Position numbers and translations under genes: made by a program | Part shown: one piece after another, positions 14,663-20,512 of the stretch | Layout of the letters: each line of letters begins with the position of its first letter | Position numbering within the stretch: the stretch's first letter is position 1 | IMG/VR virus record: IMGVR_UViG_3300036398_001080 | Coordinates: 1 to 20,512 of that record | Origin: a virus | DNA: 20,512 nucleotides | Direction: 5' to 3' (one strand) | The notes under the pieces: generated by a model | Database searches by the model: none | The model's input: only the letters and a program-made list of their open reading frames with translations | Told to the model about the DNA's origin: nothing

Positions 14663-15607
14663 TTAGGAGAAGTCTTGGCTGGTTACGCCGTAGAGTACGG
14701 TGCCGTTGGAAACGAAGGCGAGAACGTCAACGTCGGAGGAGCCGGTTGACAGGACAGGCGCGGAGCCGCCGGGGAACTTGTAGGCCGTGCTGAAGGAGAG
14801 GGTATTGCTTCCACCGGTTCCTTGCGTGACTACCAGCATATAGGTTGCGCCGTCAACAGGATTGGTCGGGGTGTTGAGCGTGGAGTTGGTCGTGACCTCA
14901 AGCTTGGCCACCTGGTTTGCAGACAGATCCCAAGGGATTGTCCCGCTGGTGATGGTGAGGCTGGTGGCATTGAAATTGTGGGTGGCAGTATATTCCTGCG
15001 CCGTGTTGACCACGGCCACACGGGTGCTTACGGTGGCCGTGCCAGTGCTGATGGTCACATCGCCTGCAAGCGTGGTCGTTAAATTGCCAATCGTTCCAGC
15101 CGTGCTGTTGATCGCCCCGCTGAAGGTTCCGCCCGTGATCGTGGCCGTGCTGGCGGTAAGCGTTTGGATCGTTCCGTTGGTGATGTTGGCGGCAGTCGAT
15201 GTAGTGGTTCCGGCGGTCAGGGTCGGGATGGTGGCCACAGTTGATGTGGTCGTGCCTGCGGTGAGGGTGGGAATCGTGCCTGTCGTGATCGACGCATTGG
15301 TGGAAACAATCCGAGTGCCAGTGGATGTGCCGTAGGAAATGTTATTGATATTTGCGTTGGTGTAGGTGCTGATCGTCAGCGCATCCTCAAACAACTCGTT
15401 TACCGTAACGGCGCGAGGCGCGTCATTTGCGGTCAGATCCGCATCTGCAATCAATAGTTCGTCGGCAGAGCCAACCGAAGTAAGGTTGGTCTGGTCAGTG
15501 ATCAACGCCTGATAGATGTCTGTGCCGTCAATCAGGTTGTGCAGCCCGGCGGCAGTCACCGTGCCGTTGGTGGCGAAAGTCTGGGAGCGATTGAATTTAA
15601 TTGCCAT
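14663..15607 (-). CDS. Fibre-like structural protein with Thr/Gly repeats (314 aa)
   Basis: This is a 314-aa protein. Residues 1-60 (MAIKFNRSQTFATNGTVTAA...) look like a virion-attachment start. Residues 90-200 are Thr/Ser/Ile-rich beta repeats, including a 15-residue unit, TIPTLTAGTTTSTVA, repeated directly at 111-125 and 126-140. The C-terminal domain (EVTTNSTLNTPTNPVDGATY, KFPGGSAPVLSTGSSDVDVL) is a pattern I have seen in phage tail proteins. Low-complexity beta repeats of this kind usually form trimeric fibre shafts. The gene starts 1 nt after the stop of the 273-aa gene and ends 5 nt before the 817-aa gene, so the three probably form one fibre cassette. Sequence does not settle which is the shaft and which the tip. 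Confidence 0.6.
   Translation of the reverse strand: MAIKFNRSQTFATNGTVTAAGLHNLIDGTDIYQALITDQTNLTSVGSADELLIADADLTANDAPRAVTVNELFEDALTISTYTNANINNISYGTSTGTRIVSTNASITTGTIPTLTAGTTTSTVATIPTLTAGTTTSTAANITNGTIQTLTASTATITGGTFSGAINSTAGTIGNLTTTLAGDVTISTGTATVSTRVAVVNTAQEYTATHNFNATSLTITSGTIPWDLSANQVAKLEVTTNSTLNTPTNPVDGATYMLVVTQGTGGSNTLSFSTAYKFPGGSAPVLSTGSSDVDVLAFVSNGTVLYGVTSQDFS
15188..15277 (-). repeat. Two tandem 15-residue fibre-shaft repeats
   Basis: This stretch encodes TIPTLTAGTTTSTVA and TIPTLTAGTTTSTAA back to back in the 314-aa fibre protein. At the DNA level the two 45-nt units are similar but not identical, differing mainly at third positions. This points to an older duplication, or one kept by selection on the protein. 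Confidence 0.7.
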
Positions 15608-15608
15608 A

Positions 15609-16430
15609 TTAAGCCGTGAACCTCAGTGCGGTCATGTGCAGGGTTCCGGCGGGAACCGTGCCAGCAGTGGTGGTCGGATTGGTGATGGAGTAGCGAACCA
15701 CGTTATTCGCTATGCAATGAAAGCCGATAATTAGTCCGGTTGAACCAGTGGCAGATCCAAGTGAATTAAGGGTTCCGATGACAATATCGCTATTCTGCGC
15801 CCCGGTAAGTGCAACCGTTCCGTTGGTGGTTCCGGCAGAGTTGTGGGCTGCAACCGTGGAGGCGGTAAAAGCCGCAGTTCCGTATGAGGCATTTGTAATG
15901 CTAGGACCGGTAGCCCCAATCTCCAACGTGCCTACCGTGGCCGTGGTTGTGACGGACATCCCGCCTGTGTTTGTAATAGTTCCGATGGTGGCCGTGTTTA
16001 CGCTGATTGTTCCAAGCGTATTTGTCCCGGTGGAGGCGGTGATGGTGGAACCAAACGTCACCGCTCCAAGCTGGAGCGGGATCGTGGCCGTGCTGATGGA
16101 GGCGGTGGAGATGGTGGCCGTAGAAAGCGTTACGGAAGGGATGGTGGCCGTGCTGATGGAGGCCGTGCCAACGGAAAGAGTTCCGATGGTGGCAGTTCCG
16201 GTGGATGCGGTCAGGCTGGTTCCGAAGGTGACAATGCCGGAAAGAAGGCTGGTTCCATCCACCGCCAAAGAGCCGGTGCTTTGCACGCCGGTGGTGGAAA
16301 GGTTTAAAGCCGATGAGGTATTGTCGCCATCTGTGATAACCTGAAGATTGCCATCAACCCCGCCAAGCCCAAAGGTCTTGAGAAGCTGGGGATAGCTGGT
16401 CGAGATATTCTGTGTACCTAAAGTGGGCAT
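15609..16430 (-). CDS. Fibre-like structural protein with Thr/Ile repeats (273 aa)
   Basis: This is a 273-aa protein. The first 45 residues include VDGNLQVITDGDNTSSALNL, a motif I know from phage fibre proteins. Residues 60-175 are Thr/Ser/Ile beta repeats. ASISTATIP recurs 20 residues apart, and VTFG-x-S/T-x-x-TASTGT-x-T-x-GT recurs at 67 and 124. The end (VAAHNSAGTTNGTVALTG, NVVRYSITNPTTTAGTVPAG) is a compact beta domain also typical of virion surface proteins. The ATG follows a GGAGG site overlapping the end of the holin-like gene. It probably encodes a trimeric fibre shaft; there are no enzyme motifs. Confidence 0.6.
   Translation of the reverse strand: MPTLGTQNISTSYPQLLKTFGLGGVDGNLQVITDGDNTSSALNLSTTGVQSTGSLAVDGTSLLSGIVTFGTSLTASTGTATIGTLSVGTASISTATIPSVTLSTATISTASISTATIPLQLGAVTFGSTITASTGTNTLGTISVNTATIGTITNTGGMSVTTTATVGTLEIGATGPSITNASYGTAAFTASTVAAHNSAGTTNGTVALTGAQNSDIVIGTLNSLGSATGSTGLIIGFHCIANNVVRYSITNPTTTAGTVPAGTLHMTALRFTA
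16084..16163 (-). repeat. 20-bp DNA repeat at 60-bp spacing in the fibre gene
   Basis: The same 20 bases occur at 16084-16103 and 16144-16163, exactly 60 bp apart, matching the 20-residue period of ASISTATIP in the encoded fibre. Perfect identity at the DNA level suggests recent duplication or gene conversion. Confidence 0.7.
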
Positions 16431-16685
16431 TTATCCTCCGTGGGTGAGCCGGGAGCGGATCGCATCCCAAACCACACTGACTATAGCACCTATGGAGCCT
16501 GCCACAAGGAGCATCTTGGTTTTAAGGTGTTCCAGGGAAGTTACCCTGTTGGACAGGTCGCCAAAGCTGGATAGGGAACGCTCGACCATCCCGATCAGGG
16601 TAACTTGGCGTTCTTCCATCCGAGCCAACCGCTCGGCCATTGACCCGAACTTTTCCCGAAGGTCATGCACTTCATCAAGACTCAC
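16431..16685 (-). CDS. Holin/XhlA-like small membrane protein
   Basis: This is an 84-aa protein with a charged amphipathic coiled-coil candidate (about residues 4-50, LREKFGSMAERLARMEERQV...), followed by one hydrophobic segment at about 57-75 (KMLLVAGSIGAIVSVVWDAI) and a short basic tail. This layout is that of haemolysin XhlA-type phage proteins, which act with holins at the membrane. The start is a GTG at 16685, preceded by GGAGGG; it overlaps the 93-aa gene by 11 nt. Its position among fibre genes, far from the lysozyme, is unusual for a lysis cassette, so a structural role is an alternative. Confidence 0.55.
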   Translation of the reverse strand: MSLDEVHDLREKFGSMAERLARMEERQVTLIGMVERSLSSFGDLSNRVTSLEHLKTKMLLVAGSIGAIVSVVWDAIRSRLTHGG

Positions 16686-16956
16686 GACCTTTTCCCTCCA
16701 GATATTTTAGCGCAACCGCCAGATGCACCACCGCGTCCACAACCTCGTCCCGATCCCGACCCTCCTCCACAATGCGCTTGATCGAGCGGTTGACGGATAG
16801 AAGGTGCTTCACCTTCCCGATGTACTTTGTTTCCCTCGCAACCGTGTTGTTCTCCCCGGCAAACCTCAACGCCTCCTTGAAACAAACGTATTCCTTGCGC
16901 GTCATCAAGAAACGCAAACTCAAATTGGTCAGCCAGATGGCGAGGGTTTTCCACAT
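16675..16956 (-). CDS. Hypothetical protein with hydrophobic N-terminus (93 aa)
   Basis: This is a 93-aa protein I cannot assign. The N-terminus, MWKTLAIWLTNLSLRFLM, is hydrophobic and could be a membrane anchor or an amphipathic helix. The rest is charged and helical (KEYVCFKEALRFAGENN, VKHLLSVNRSIKRIVEEG, VVDAVVHLAVALKYLEG). A GGAGGGG ribosome site precedes the ATG. It overlaps the XhlA-like gene by 11 nt, so a shared membrane function (for example holin or spanin-like) is possible but unproven. Confidence 0.5.
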   Translation of the reverse strand: MWKTLAIWLTNLSLRFLMTRKEYVCFKEALRFAGENNTVARETKYIGKVKHLLSVNRSIKRIVEEGRDRDEVVDAVVHLAVALKYLEGKGRES

Positions 16957-16959
16957 GGA

Positions 16960-17280
16960 CTAAATCCCCTCCGGCACGGGCGGGGCGAGGAACTGGACGG
17001 CATCGGCCTCGTCGTTGGAAGTGGCGGCGAGGATCAGAGCCTTGCACCGCAGATATTCGTTACGACAGGCGGAGATGTAGGACTTAATGGCCTCGTATCT
17101 TTCCGGCGAGTAGATGCCAAGGGCGGCGTTTTGTTGGGTGGCTTGATCAATTCCAACTGAATAAAGATGTTTTGTGCAATCCTCTTTTGCGTATCCGATG
17201 CGCTGATTTTGTGCATCGTAAAGAGTCCTATTGTCGATTATCTCAACAGTTCCATCTAGGTGTTTAATAATCTGTTTCAT
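16960..17280 (-). CDS. Small hypothetical protein (106 aa)
   Basis: This is a 106-aa protein with no recognised family. It starts with beta-like MKQIIKHLDGTVEIIDNRTL, continues with helical, charged sequence (YEAIKSYISACRNEYLRCKAL) and ends in APPVPEGI. The start overlaps the stop of the 246-aa fibre gene (TAATG), and it ends 3 nt before the 93-aa gene. Position next to a fibre gene suggests an assembly helper; nothing in the sequence proves this. Confidence 0.5.
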   Translation of the reverse strand: MKQIIKHLDGTVEIIDNRTLYDAQNQRIGYAKEDCTKHLYSVGIDQATQQNAALGIYSPERYEAIKSYISACRNEYLRCKALILAATSNDEADAVQFLAPPVPEGI

Positions 17281-18020
17281 TAAAACGTAACAATCAATGT
17301 TGGTGTTGCATTGTTTGTATTTGTTGCCGACATATCACTTGTAGAAAGTGTTGACGGAAAAACCGATGAAGATATTGATGAGTCAAGAATAATAAATCTT
17401 CTCCTTGGAATTGATGAAACTGAATCTGCTCCAGCTACTTGTTGGACGAAATTATTACTATCATTATTAACGCTATGGGCCTTAACCGCGCACTGAGTTG
17501 TGGAATTATTATATATGCACCCCCAAAATAAACCTTTTACTGATGCCGTAATTGCTGTTGTGACCAATGTTCCGCTTGCTGTGCTTGATAAATTTGTTGA
17601 GGTTTCTTGAGATATTTTTGTTTTAGGCCATCCAGTAAGTAAGTCAGATTGATAAATTCCAAGAGTAAAAGTTGTATTGATATTTGCTGAGTGCATAATA
17701 AATGAAATTTGTGAAACTGTCGCAGTCCCATTTATTAAAAATGGGCAAAGAATCGCTCCGTTTGTGCTTTGTAAATTTCCAGAATCAGTTATTTCTGGCC
17801 TTCCAATCATTAAATATGGATAATAATATCTTGATGTAGATTTAACAAATGGAGTTGCCGCATATGCGCTTAGATAACCCTTAAAGGTTGCGTCACCAAA
17901 AAGGTATTTTTCTTCATCCCCCGCCGCCGGAGCGGGAACCAAGCCAGCCGTGCCTGCGACTGAACTGGTCGCTCCGACCATGTTGCTCGCCGCACCCCCG
18001 CCGCCGCCGAAGAAGCCCAT
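17280..18020 (-). CDS. Fibre/tail surface protein with Gly-rich head (246 aa)
   Basis: This is a 246-aa protein. It begins MGFFGGGGGAASNMVGATSS and GTAGLVPAPAAGDEEKYLFGDATF, a Gly-rich start followed by a phage-fibre attachment motif (GLVPAP-x-AG) that I recognise from many tail proteins. The remainder (residues 60-246) is a Ser/Thr/Asn-rich beta domain (ATVSQISFIMHSANINTTFTLGIY, KGLFWGCIYNNSTTQCAV), probably a receptor-contact sandwich. DNA coding for this second part is distinctly AT-rich (about 32% GC in 17341-17400), whereas the head-coding part is GC-rich, so the tip was probably swapped in. It starts 3 nt after the 134-aa gene and overlaps the next by TAATG. Confidence 0.6.
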   Translation of the reverse strand: MGFFGGGGGAASNMVGATSSVAGTAGLVPAPAAGDEEKYLFGDATFKGYLSAYAATPFVKSTSRYYYPYLMIGRPEITDSGNLQSTNGAILCPFLINGTATVSQISFIMHSANINTTFTLGIYQSDLLTGWPKTKISQETSTNLSSTASGTLVTTAITASVKGLFWGCIYNNSTTQCAVKAHSVNNDSNNFVQQVAGADSVSSIPRRRFIILDSSISSSVFPSTLSTSDMSATNTNNATPTLIVTF

Positions 18021-18023
18021 AAA

Positions 18024-18428
18024 CTAACCCTGCACTCCGATGACTCTGGCAGTTCCAGTAGAAGTAATCGCCGCAATCGCACCGGTTGGAATGAATGATC
18101 CCTCCCAAGTAATACCCTGACCAGCGGTAAGCTGAATGTCTTCGGTCGCGCTGGCCGTGCCGTTGGTGTCAATAAACACCGTTCCGCTGGTGCATTGCAC
18201 CAGAAGATAGTTTCGGGTGGAATTGGTGGCGAACAAGGTTCCGTTGGTCGTGCCAGCAGTCAAAGTTCCAGTGCTGGTCGTGCCACGAATGGGCGGAATC
18301 CCATCCGCCACATCCGCCTGAAGCGTGGTAAGCAACGCCTCAATCTCGGTGAGATTGGCGTTGATGGACATGGTGCCGCCCGAAAGCGGTCCCAAGCTCT
18401 CAATAATAGTATTCCACTGACGACCCAT
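18024..18428 (-). CDS. Small virion surface protein candidate (134 aa)
   Basis: This is a 134-aa protein. Residues 20-42 form a helix (MSINANLTEIEALLTTLQAD) and residues 60-134 a small beta domain with NYLLVQCTSGTVFID, EDIQLTAGQGITWEG and TGAIAAITSTGTARVIGVQ. This strand pattern is common in small phage decoration or head/tail accessory proteins. The start ATG follows a perfect AAGGAGG at 6-nt spacing, so the gene is probably translated strongly. Together with the Gly/Thr composition and the near-capsid position, this suggests a high-copy virion protein. Confidence 0.55.
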   Translation of the reverse strand: MGRQWNTIIESLGPLSGGTMSINANLTEIEALLTTLQADVADGIPPIRGTTSTGTLTAGTTNGTLFATNSTRNYLLVQCTSGTVFIDTNGTASATEDIQLTAGQGITWEGSFIPTGAIAAITSTGTARVIGVQG

Positions 18429-18434
18429 GACGGG

Positions 18435-18441
18435 CCTCCTT
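18435..18441 (-). promoter_or_regulatory. Perfect Shine-Dalgarno (AAGGAGG) of the 134-aa gene
   Basis: This full seven-base match to the anti-Shine-Dalgarno lies 6 nt before the ATG at 18428 and fixes that start over the internal ATG at 18371. It is one of the strongest ribosome sites in the window. Confidence 0.8.
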
Positions 18442-18442
18442 T

Positions 18443-18679
18443 TTAGTCCTTGCGGACGTAGATGGCAAGCCCGCCACCGGTCAGCGCCACCTGGGCAATA
18501 TCGCCGTAGACGGTGACATTGGCCGCAAGCGTTGCCGTGGAGGTCGCGCCGCTGATGACAAGCGTGGCCGTGGATTGGGTGAGTGCCGTCACCGCATCGT
18601 AGCTTCCAGTGTTCGTGGAAGCCGACGATGCGATGATCGTCCCACCATCACCCAGCGTGAGGCGAGATAAGAGGCGCAT
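18443..18679 (-). CDS. Small Thr/Ala-rich virion protein candidate (78 aa)
   Basis: This is a 78-aa protein (MRLLSRLTLGDGGTIIASSA...) rich in Thr, Ala and Gly with alternating hydrophobic residues (ATLVISGATSTATLAANVTVYG), so probably a small beta barrel or sandwich. The family is unknown to me. It is joined to the preceding 64-aa gene by TAATG, and the next gene follows 14 nt later with its own strong ribosome site. A head decoration or minor structural role is inferred from position close to the capsid gene. Confidence 0.5.
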   Translation of the reverse strand: MRLLSRLTLGDGGTIIASSASTNTGSYDAVTALTQSTATLVISGATSTATLAANVTVYGDIAQVALTGGGLAIYVRKD

Positions 18680-18873
18680 TAGCTGTGCAGCGCGATGCGG
18701 TAGGAAGTGCCGTTGAGCGTCACGTTGAGCGAAGCCGGTGCGGTCGCAACGGTGTTAACCGTGCCGCCGCTGGACGACGCTGTGATCTCAAACACATTGG
18801 TGAAGCCCTGGGCATCAAAGCGCAGAGCGCGACCCTTGGCCTTACGTTCGGAACGTACAAATTCTTTCGCCAT
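18679..18873 (-). CDS. Small hypothetical protein (64 aa)
   Basis: This is a 64-aa protein starting MAKEFVRSERKAKGRALRFD, a basic head, followed by a beta-rich part with TNVFEITASSSGGTVNTV and LNVTLNGTSYRIALH. The ATG at 18873 is chosen over an upstream start at 18942 because AAAGGAG lies 5 nt before it. The earlier region is only an overlap with the 92-aa gene. The family is unknown; its place between two small virion-type genes suggests a structural accessory. Confidence 0.55.
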   Translation of the reverse strand: MAKEFVRSERKAKGRALRFDAQGFTNVFEITASSSGGTVNTVATAPASLNVTLNGTSYRIALHS

Positions 18874-18874
18874 A

Positions 18875-19153
18875 TTAACTCCTTTGAGCCACCGCCCGTT
18901 TGATGCTATCTGGCGTGTAGCGGCTCCTGAATTTACTGCCAAGCTTTTGTTCCTGGCGGTAGTACCCCTTCATAAGATTTGTTTGATTGACTCCCAGCGG
19001 ATTGTCGAGGGGTTCGCCAACCCCCACTAGGCTCAATCTTTGTGGCACGCTGAATCTTTTAAGGTAACGCGGGACTGAGTCCCGTTCCGCCACCGTCTTC
19101 TCCAGTTCGACGACAGATCCGTTGCGGGTGTCTTCGTACTGGTAGACAGGCAT
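18875..19153 (-). CDS. FmdB-like small protein without cysteines (92 aa)
   Basis: This is a 92-aa protein starting MPVYQYEDTRNGSVVELEKTVAERDSVPRYLKRF, which reads like the start of FmdB/zinc-ribbon proteins (MPxYEY-x-C-x-x-C...). Here, however, the Cys pairs are absent, so no zinc site is possible. The second half (KRFSVPQRLSLVGVGEPLDNPL..., KGYYRQEQKLGSKFRSRYTPD) is basic. I recognise this kind of protein as a frequent neighbour of phage capsid genes, but its job is not known to me. It overlaps the preceding gene by TAATG and ends 1 nt before the 64-aa gene. Confidence 0.5.
   Translation of the reverse strand: MPVYQYEDTRNGSVVELEKTVAERDSVPRYLKRFSVPQRLSLVGVGEPLDNPLGVNQTNLMKGYYRQEQKLGSKFRSRYTPDSIKRAVAQRS
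18879..18885 (-). promoter_or_regulatory. Shine-Dalgarno (AAAGGAG) deciding the 64-aa start
   Basis: AAAGGAG lies 5 nt before the ATG at 18873. It sits inside the last codons of the upstream 92-aa gene and shows that translation starts here rather than at the in-frame start codon at 18942. Confidence 0.75.
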
Positions 19154-19410
19154 TAGGCGTAGTTCTCCTTGTCAGATTCCTCGGCCATCTTCATCATCCG
19201 GTCTTCCTCGGACATCTCCGGCTCGTTGGATTCTTCGGCTTCAGGCTCCTCGGACATCGCATTGCTTACGCTAACGATGGCCATATCGCCGTCAATTCGT
19301 TCCACCTTGCCTTCGAGTTCCACCATATCGCCGACTTCGGGGTTGGCGTTTTCCTCGCCCTCACCGAGTTCGAACATGGACAGAGGAAGCTTAACCATAC
19401 CTTCTTTCAT
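19153..19410 (-). CDS. Small acidic capsid-proximal protein (85 aa)
   Basis: This is an 85-aa acidic protein. The middle, PEVGDMVELEGKVERIDGDMAIVSV, is a compact beta (SH3-like) stretch, and the end is strongly acidic (SEEPEAEESNEPEMSEEDRM). The frame is open to an ATG at 19497, but the start at 19410 is preferred: AAGGAG lies 6 nt before it, and no ribosome site precedes 19497. The extra N-terminal region would also include the GC-rich hairpin. It is the first gene after the capsid and is joined to the next by TAATG. An acidic small protein here could be a decoration or capsid-assembly factor. If 19497 is the true start, the protein is 114 aa. Confidence 0.55.
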   Translation of the reverse strand: MKEGMVKLPLSMFELGEGEENANPEVGDMVELEGKVERIDGDMAIVSVSNAMSEEPEAEESNEPEMSEEDRMMKMAEESDKENYA

Positions 19411-19416
19411 CGACTT

Positions 19417-19422
19417 CTCCTT
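19417..19422 (-). promoter_or_regulatory. Shine-Dalgarno (AAGGAG) deciding the 19410 start
   Basis: AAGGAG lies 6 nt before the ATG at 19410 and directly after the right arm of the hairpin at 19426-19463, so the hairpin and this ribosome site form one leader. Confidence 0.65.
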
Positions 19423-19425
19423 GGT

Positions 19426-19463
19426 GGAAGGAGCGGGGGAGGTTTTACCCTCCCCCGCCTTCC
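19426..19463 (-). promoter_or_regulatory. GC-rich hairpin behind the capsid gene
   Basis: A 10-bp perfect stem (19433-19442 with 19449-19458, GCGGGGGAGG paired to CCTCCCCCGC) with a 6-nt loop is extended by 5 more pairs (19426-19430 with 19459-19463) across a 2-nt bulge. It lies 40 nt after the capsid stop and 3 nt before the ribosome site of the next gene. No U-run follows on either strand, so it is not a standard intrinsic terminator. An attenuator, or an RNA-processing/stability hairpin that raises capsid mRNA above the downstream genes, is my inference. Confidence 0.6.
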
Positions 19464-19502
19464 GGGGACCCATACCGATAATCAGCATGGCTCCCATTAG
19501 AA

Positions 19503-20512
19503 TTACGAGTAGTTCGACTTGCTGAACAACACCCGGAAGAACCGAGGGTCGAGCTGCTTGGCGGCGTAGAACGTCTTGAAGGACGCCACAACGCGCTGGC
19601 CGTAGGGGTCGGACTTGTCGGCTGCGTCGAGGATCGTGACCTTCGGAGCGAAGGGCGAGCCGGAAGCGGCGACCGAGGACAAGCTCGGAACGCCAAACGC
19701 ACCACCACCGAGCAACACATTCGCGTAGACCGCGCCGGTGCTGACAGTGGCTTCACCCACGCCGGAGGCGCTGGTGTTGAACGTCTGAACGTTGGTGGAG
19801 CTAATCACGCTCACGCCGAACAGTTTGCCAGTTTCGCCCTTGAAGATTTGATCTGGGGCGGAGTAGCTGGAAACCTTCAACCAATCATCGTCCTGCTGGA
19901 GATCGCGGATAACGGCAGGGTGCGCGACGAGCGCGTAGCCGTCCTTGATCTTAGGAGCGCGAGCGATGAACAGGCTGGTCGCACCGTCCAGAAGGTCGGT
20001 GGCGGTCATGCTGCTGTTGGGGGTGGAGGCCGTGCCGAAGGTCGTGCCGTTGGTGCCGTTCTGGGCATAACGAGCATAGGACTTGACGGCAACGCCAGTG
20101 CCAGTGCTGGTCGAGGAATCCTGAACCAGAGCGCGGTGGCAGAGGGTGTCGGCGTGCAGCGCGGCGTCTTCGCCGAGTTGCTTGGTGGCCTGGGCGAGAT
20201 GGCTGAACAGCTCGGTGGCCAAAAGAACGTCCGTGAGGATGATTTTGGAACCGTACTGCACCAGGGTCGCTTCGACCGAGGAGAGCGTCAGATCGCGCTC
20301 GTCACCGCTGGAAGGCGTGGTGCCTTCGGAGAGGTTGGCGATAGCGCTGATGCTCGGATCGGAGAACCGGAAGAACCGGATCGTCTTGTTCCCACCCGTT
20401 TTGGTCGGGTAGGGGGTTTTCATAGCAAACTGCTCCATCTGGAGCAAGGGGAGCGCACGCTCCAGCAACGCCTTCGAGAAGTACGTCTGGAACTGCGCGG
20501 TTACTGAACCAG
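19503..20512 (-). CDS. Major capsid protein, N4-gp56 family (5' end outside window)
   Basis: At least 336 residues of this capsid protein are visible. The family pattern is clear: VTAQFQTYFSKALLERALPL followed by FAMKTPYPTKTGGNKTIRFFR, EGTTPSSGDERDLTLSSVEATL, QYGSKIILTDVLLATELFSH, DAALHADTLCHRALVQDSST, GYALVAHPAVIRDLQQDDDW and FGVSVISSTNVQTF. This is the HK97-fold shell protein of N4-gp56-type phages. The TTG at 20468 is not the start; the frame remains open and homology-like sequence continues to the window edge, so the N-terminus and true start lie beyond it. The gene is GC-rich (about 63% in 19921-19980), as expected for a highly expressed core gene, and leads the virion operon seen here. 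Confidence 0.85.
   Translation of the reverse strand, partial: GSVTAQFQTYFSKALLERALPLLQMEQFAMKTPYPTKTGGNKTIRFFRFSDPSISAIANLSEGTTPSSGDERDLTLSSVEATLVQYGSKIILTDVLLATELFSHLAQATKQLGEDAALHADTLCHRALVQDSSTSTGTGVAVKSYARYAQNGTNGTTFGTASTPNSSMTATDLLDGATSLFIARAPKIKDGYALVAHPAVIRDLQQDDDWLKVSSYSAPDQIFKGETGKLFGVSVISSTNVQTFNTSASGVGEATVSTGAVYANVLLGGGAFGVPSLSSVAASGSPFAPKVTILDAADKSDPYGQRVVASFKTFYAAKQLDPRFFRVLFSKSNYS

Noticed and set aside
15748-16344. Plus-strand 198-codon open frame rich in Val/Pro/Glu
   Set aside because: It is the antisense reading of the Thr/Ile repeats of the fibre gene; the apparent repeats are a mirror of the real ones.
16538-16606. 11-bp inverted repeat (AAGTTACCCTG and CAGGGTAACTT)
   Set aside because: It lies wholly inside the XhlA-like coding region with a 47-bp spacer and no link to a start or stop; it is probably chance.
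12204-18020. Diversity-generating retroelement in the fibre region
   Set aside because: No reverse transcriptase and no template/variable repeat pair with adenine-specific differences is seen in the window.
19069-19084. Short palindrome CGGGACTGAGTCCCG
   Set aside because: The loop is too small for a stable hairpin and it lies in the middle of the 92-aa gene.
20466-20468. TTG as start of the capsid gene
   Set aside because: The frame stays open upstream, and residues VTAQFQTYFSKAL continue the capsid pattern to the window edge.
19848-20507. Plus-strand 219-codon open frame
   Set aside because: It is antisense to the clearly recognised capsid gene and shows Arg/Gly-biased shadow composition.

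Overview
This window looks like the late half of a tailed double-stranded DNA bacteriophage genome, most likely a short-tailed (podovirus-like) phage. The evidence is an N4-gp56-type major capsid protein, a stack of fibre-like proteins, a gp11-like head-tail adaptor, a beta-propeller tail nozzle and a run of large Ala/Gln-rich internal virion proteins ending in a lysozyme-like gene. Shine-Dalgarno sequences such as AAGGAGG point to a bacterial host. Nothing seen identifies the host genus. No integrase, tRNA, rRNA, CRISPR array or insertion sequence was seen.

Almost everything is on the minus strand, so transcription runs from high to low coordinates. (1) 20512-18024: the major capsid protein, open at the right edge, a 92-nt leader with a strong hairpin, then five small virion-type genes. 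(2) 18020-11884: the fibre and accessory block. It holds a Gly-rich-headed fibre, two small unknown genes, a one-transmembrane holin/XhlA-like protein, two Ser/Thr/Gly-repeat fibres, an 817-aa LamG-SPRY-repeat receptor-binding candidate and a small protein with a Pro-Glu tail. (3) 11897-8960: head-tail adaptor, nozzle and a small GNAT-like protein. (4) 8960-3051: four DNA-ejection or internal virion candidates and a GH108-like peptidoglycan hydrolase. (5) 3050-2709: the only plus-strand gene, a small predicted exported protein made of 14-residue repeats. (6) 2671-1: a DNA-metabolism block with an I-Ssp6803I-like endonuclease, a small helical protein, a Holliday-junction-resolvase-like nuclease, an SSB-like protein with an IPF tip, a RecB/lambda-exonuclease-like nuclease and a partial unknown gene.

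The late genes are very tightly packed. Of the 20 junctions from capsid to lysozyme, eight are the same one-base TAATG stop/start overlap. No gene-free stretch exceeds about 100 nt. Base composition is patchy: hand-counted 60-nt lines range from about 32% GC (17341-17400) to about 67% GC (7441-7500), with sharp changes inside single genes. This suggests modular exchange in the fibre and ejection genes.

The most unusual local signals are four. An identical 10-bp element (TTGACTAGGT) lies 25-26 nt before two outward-facing genes. The lone counter-oriented 14-residue-repeat secreted protein is convergent with the whole virion operon at zero spacing. A GC-rich hairpin sits just behind the capsid gene. 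A shared C-terminal CWVAREVYG module caps an internal virion protein.
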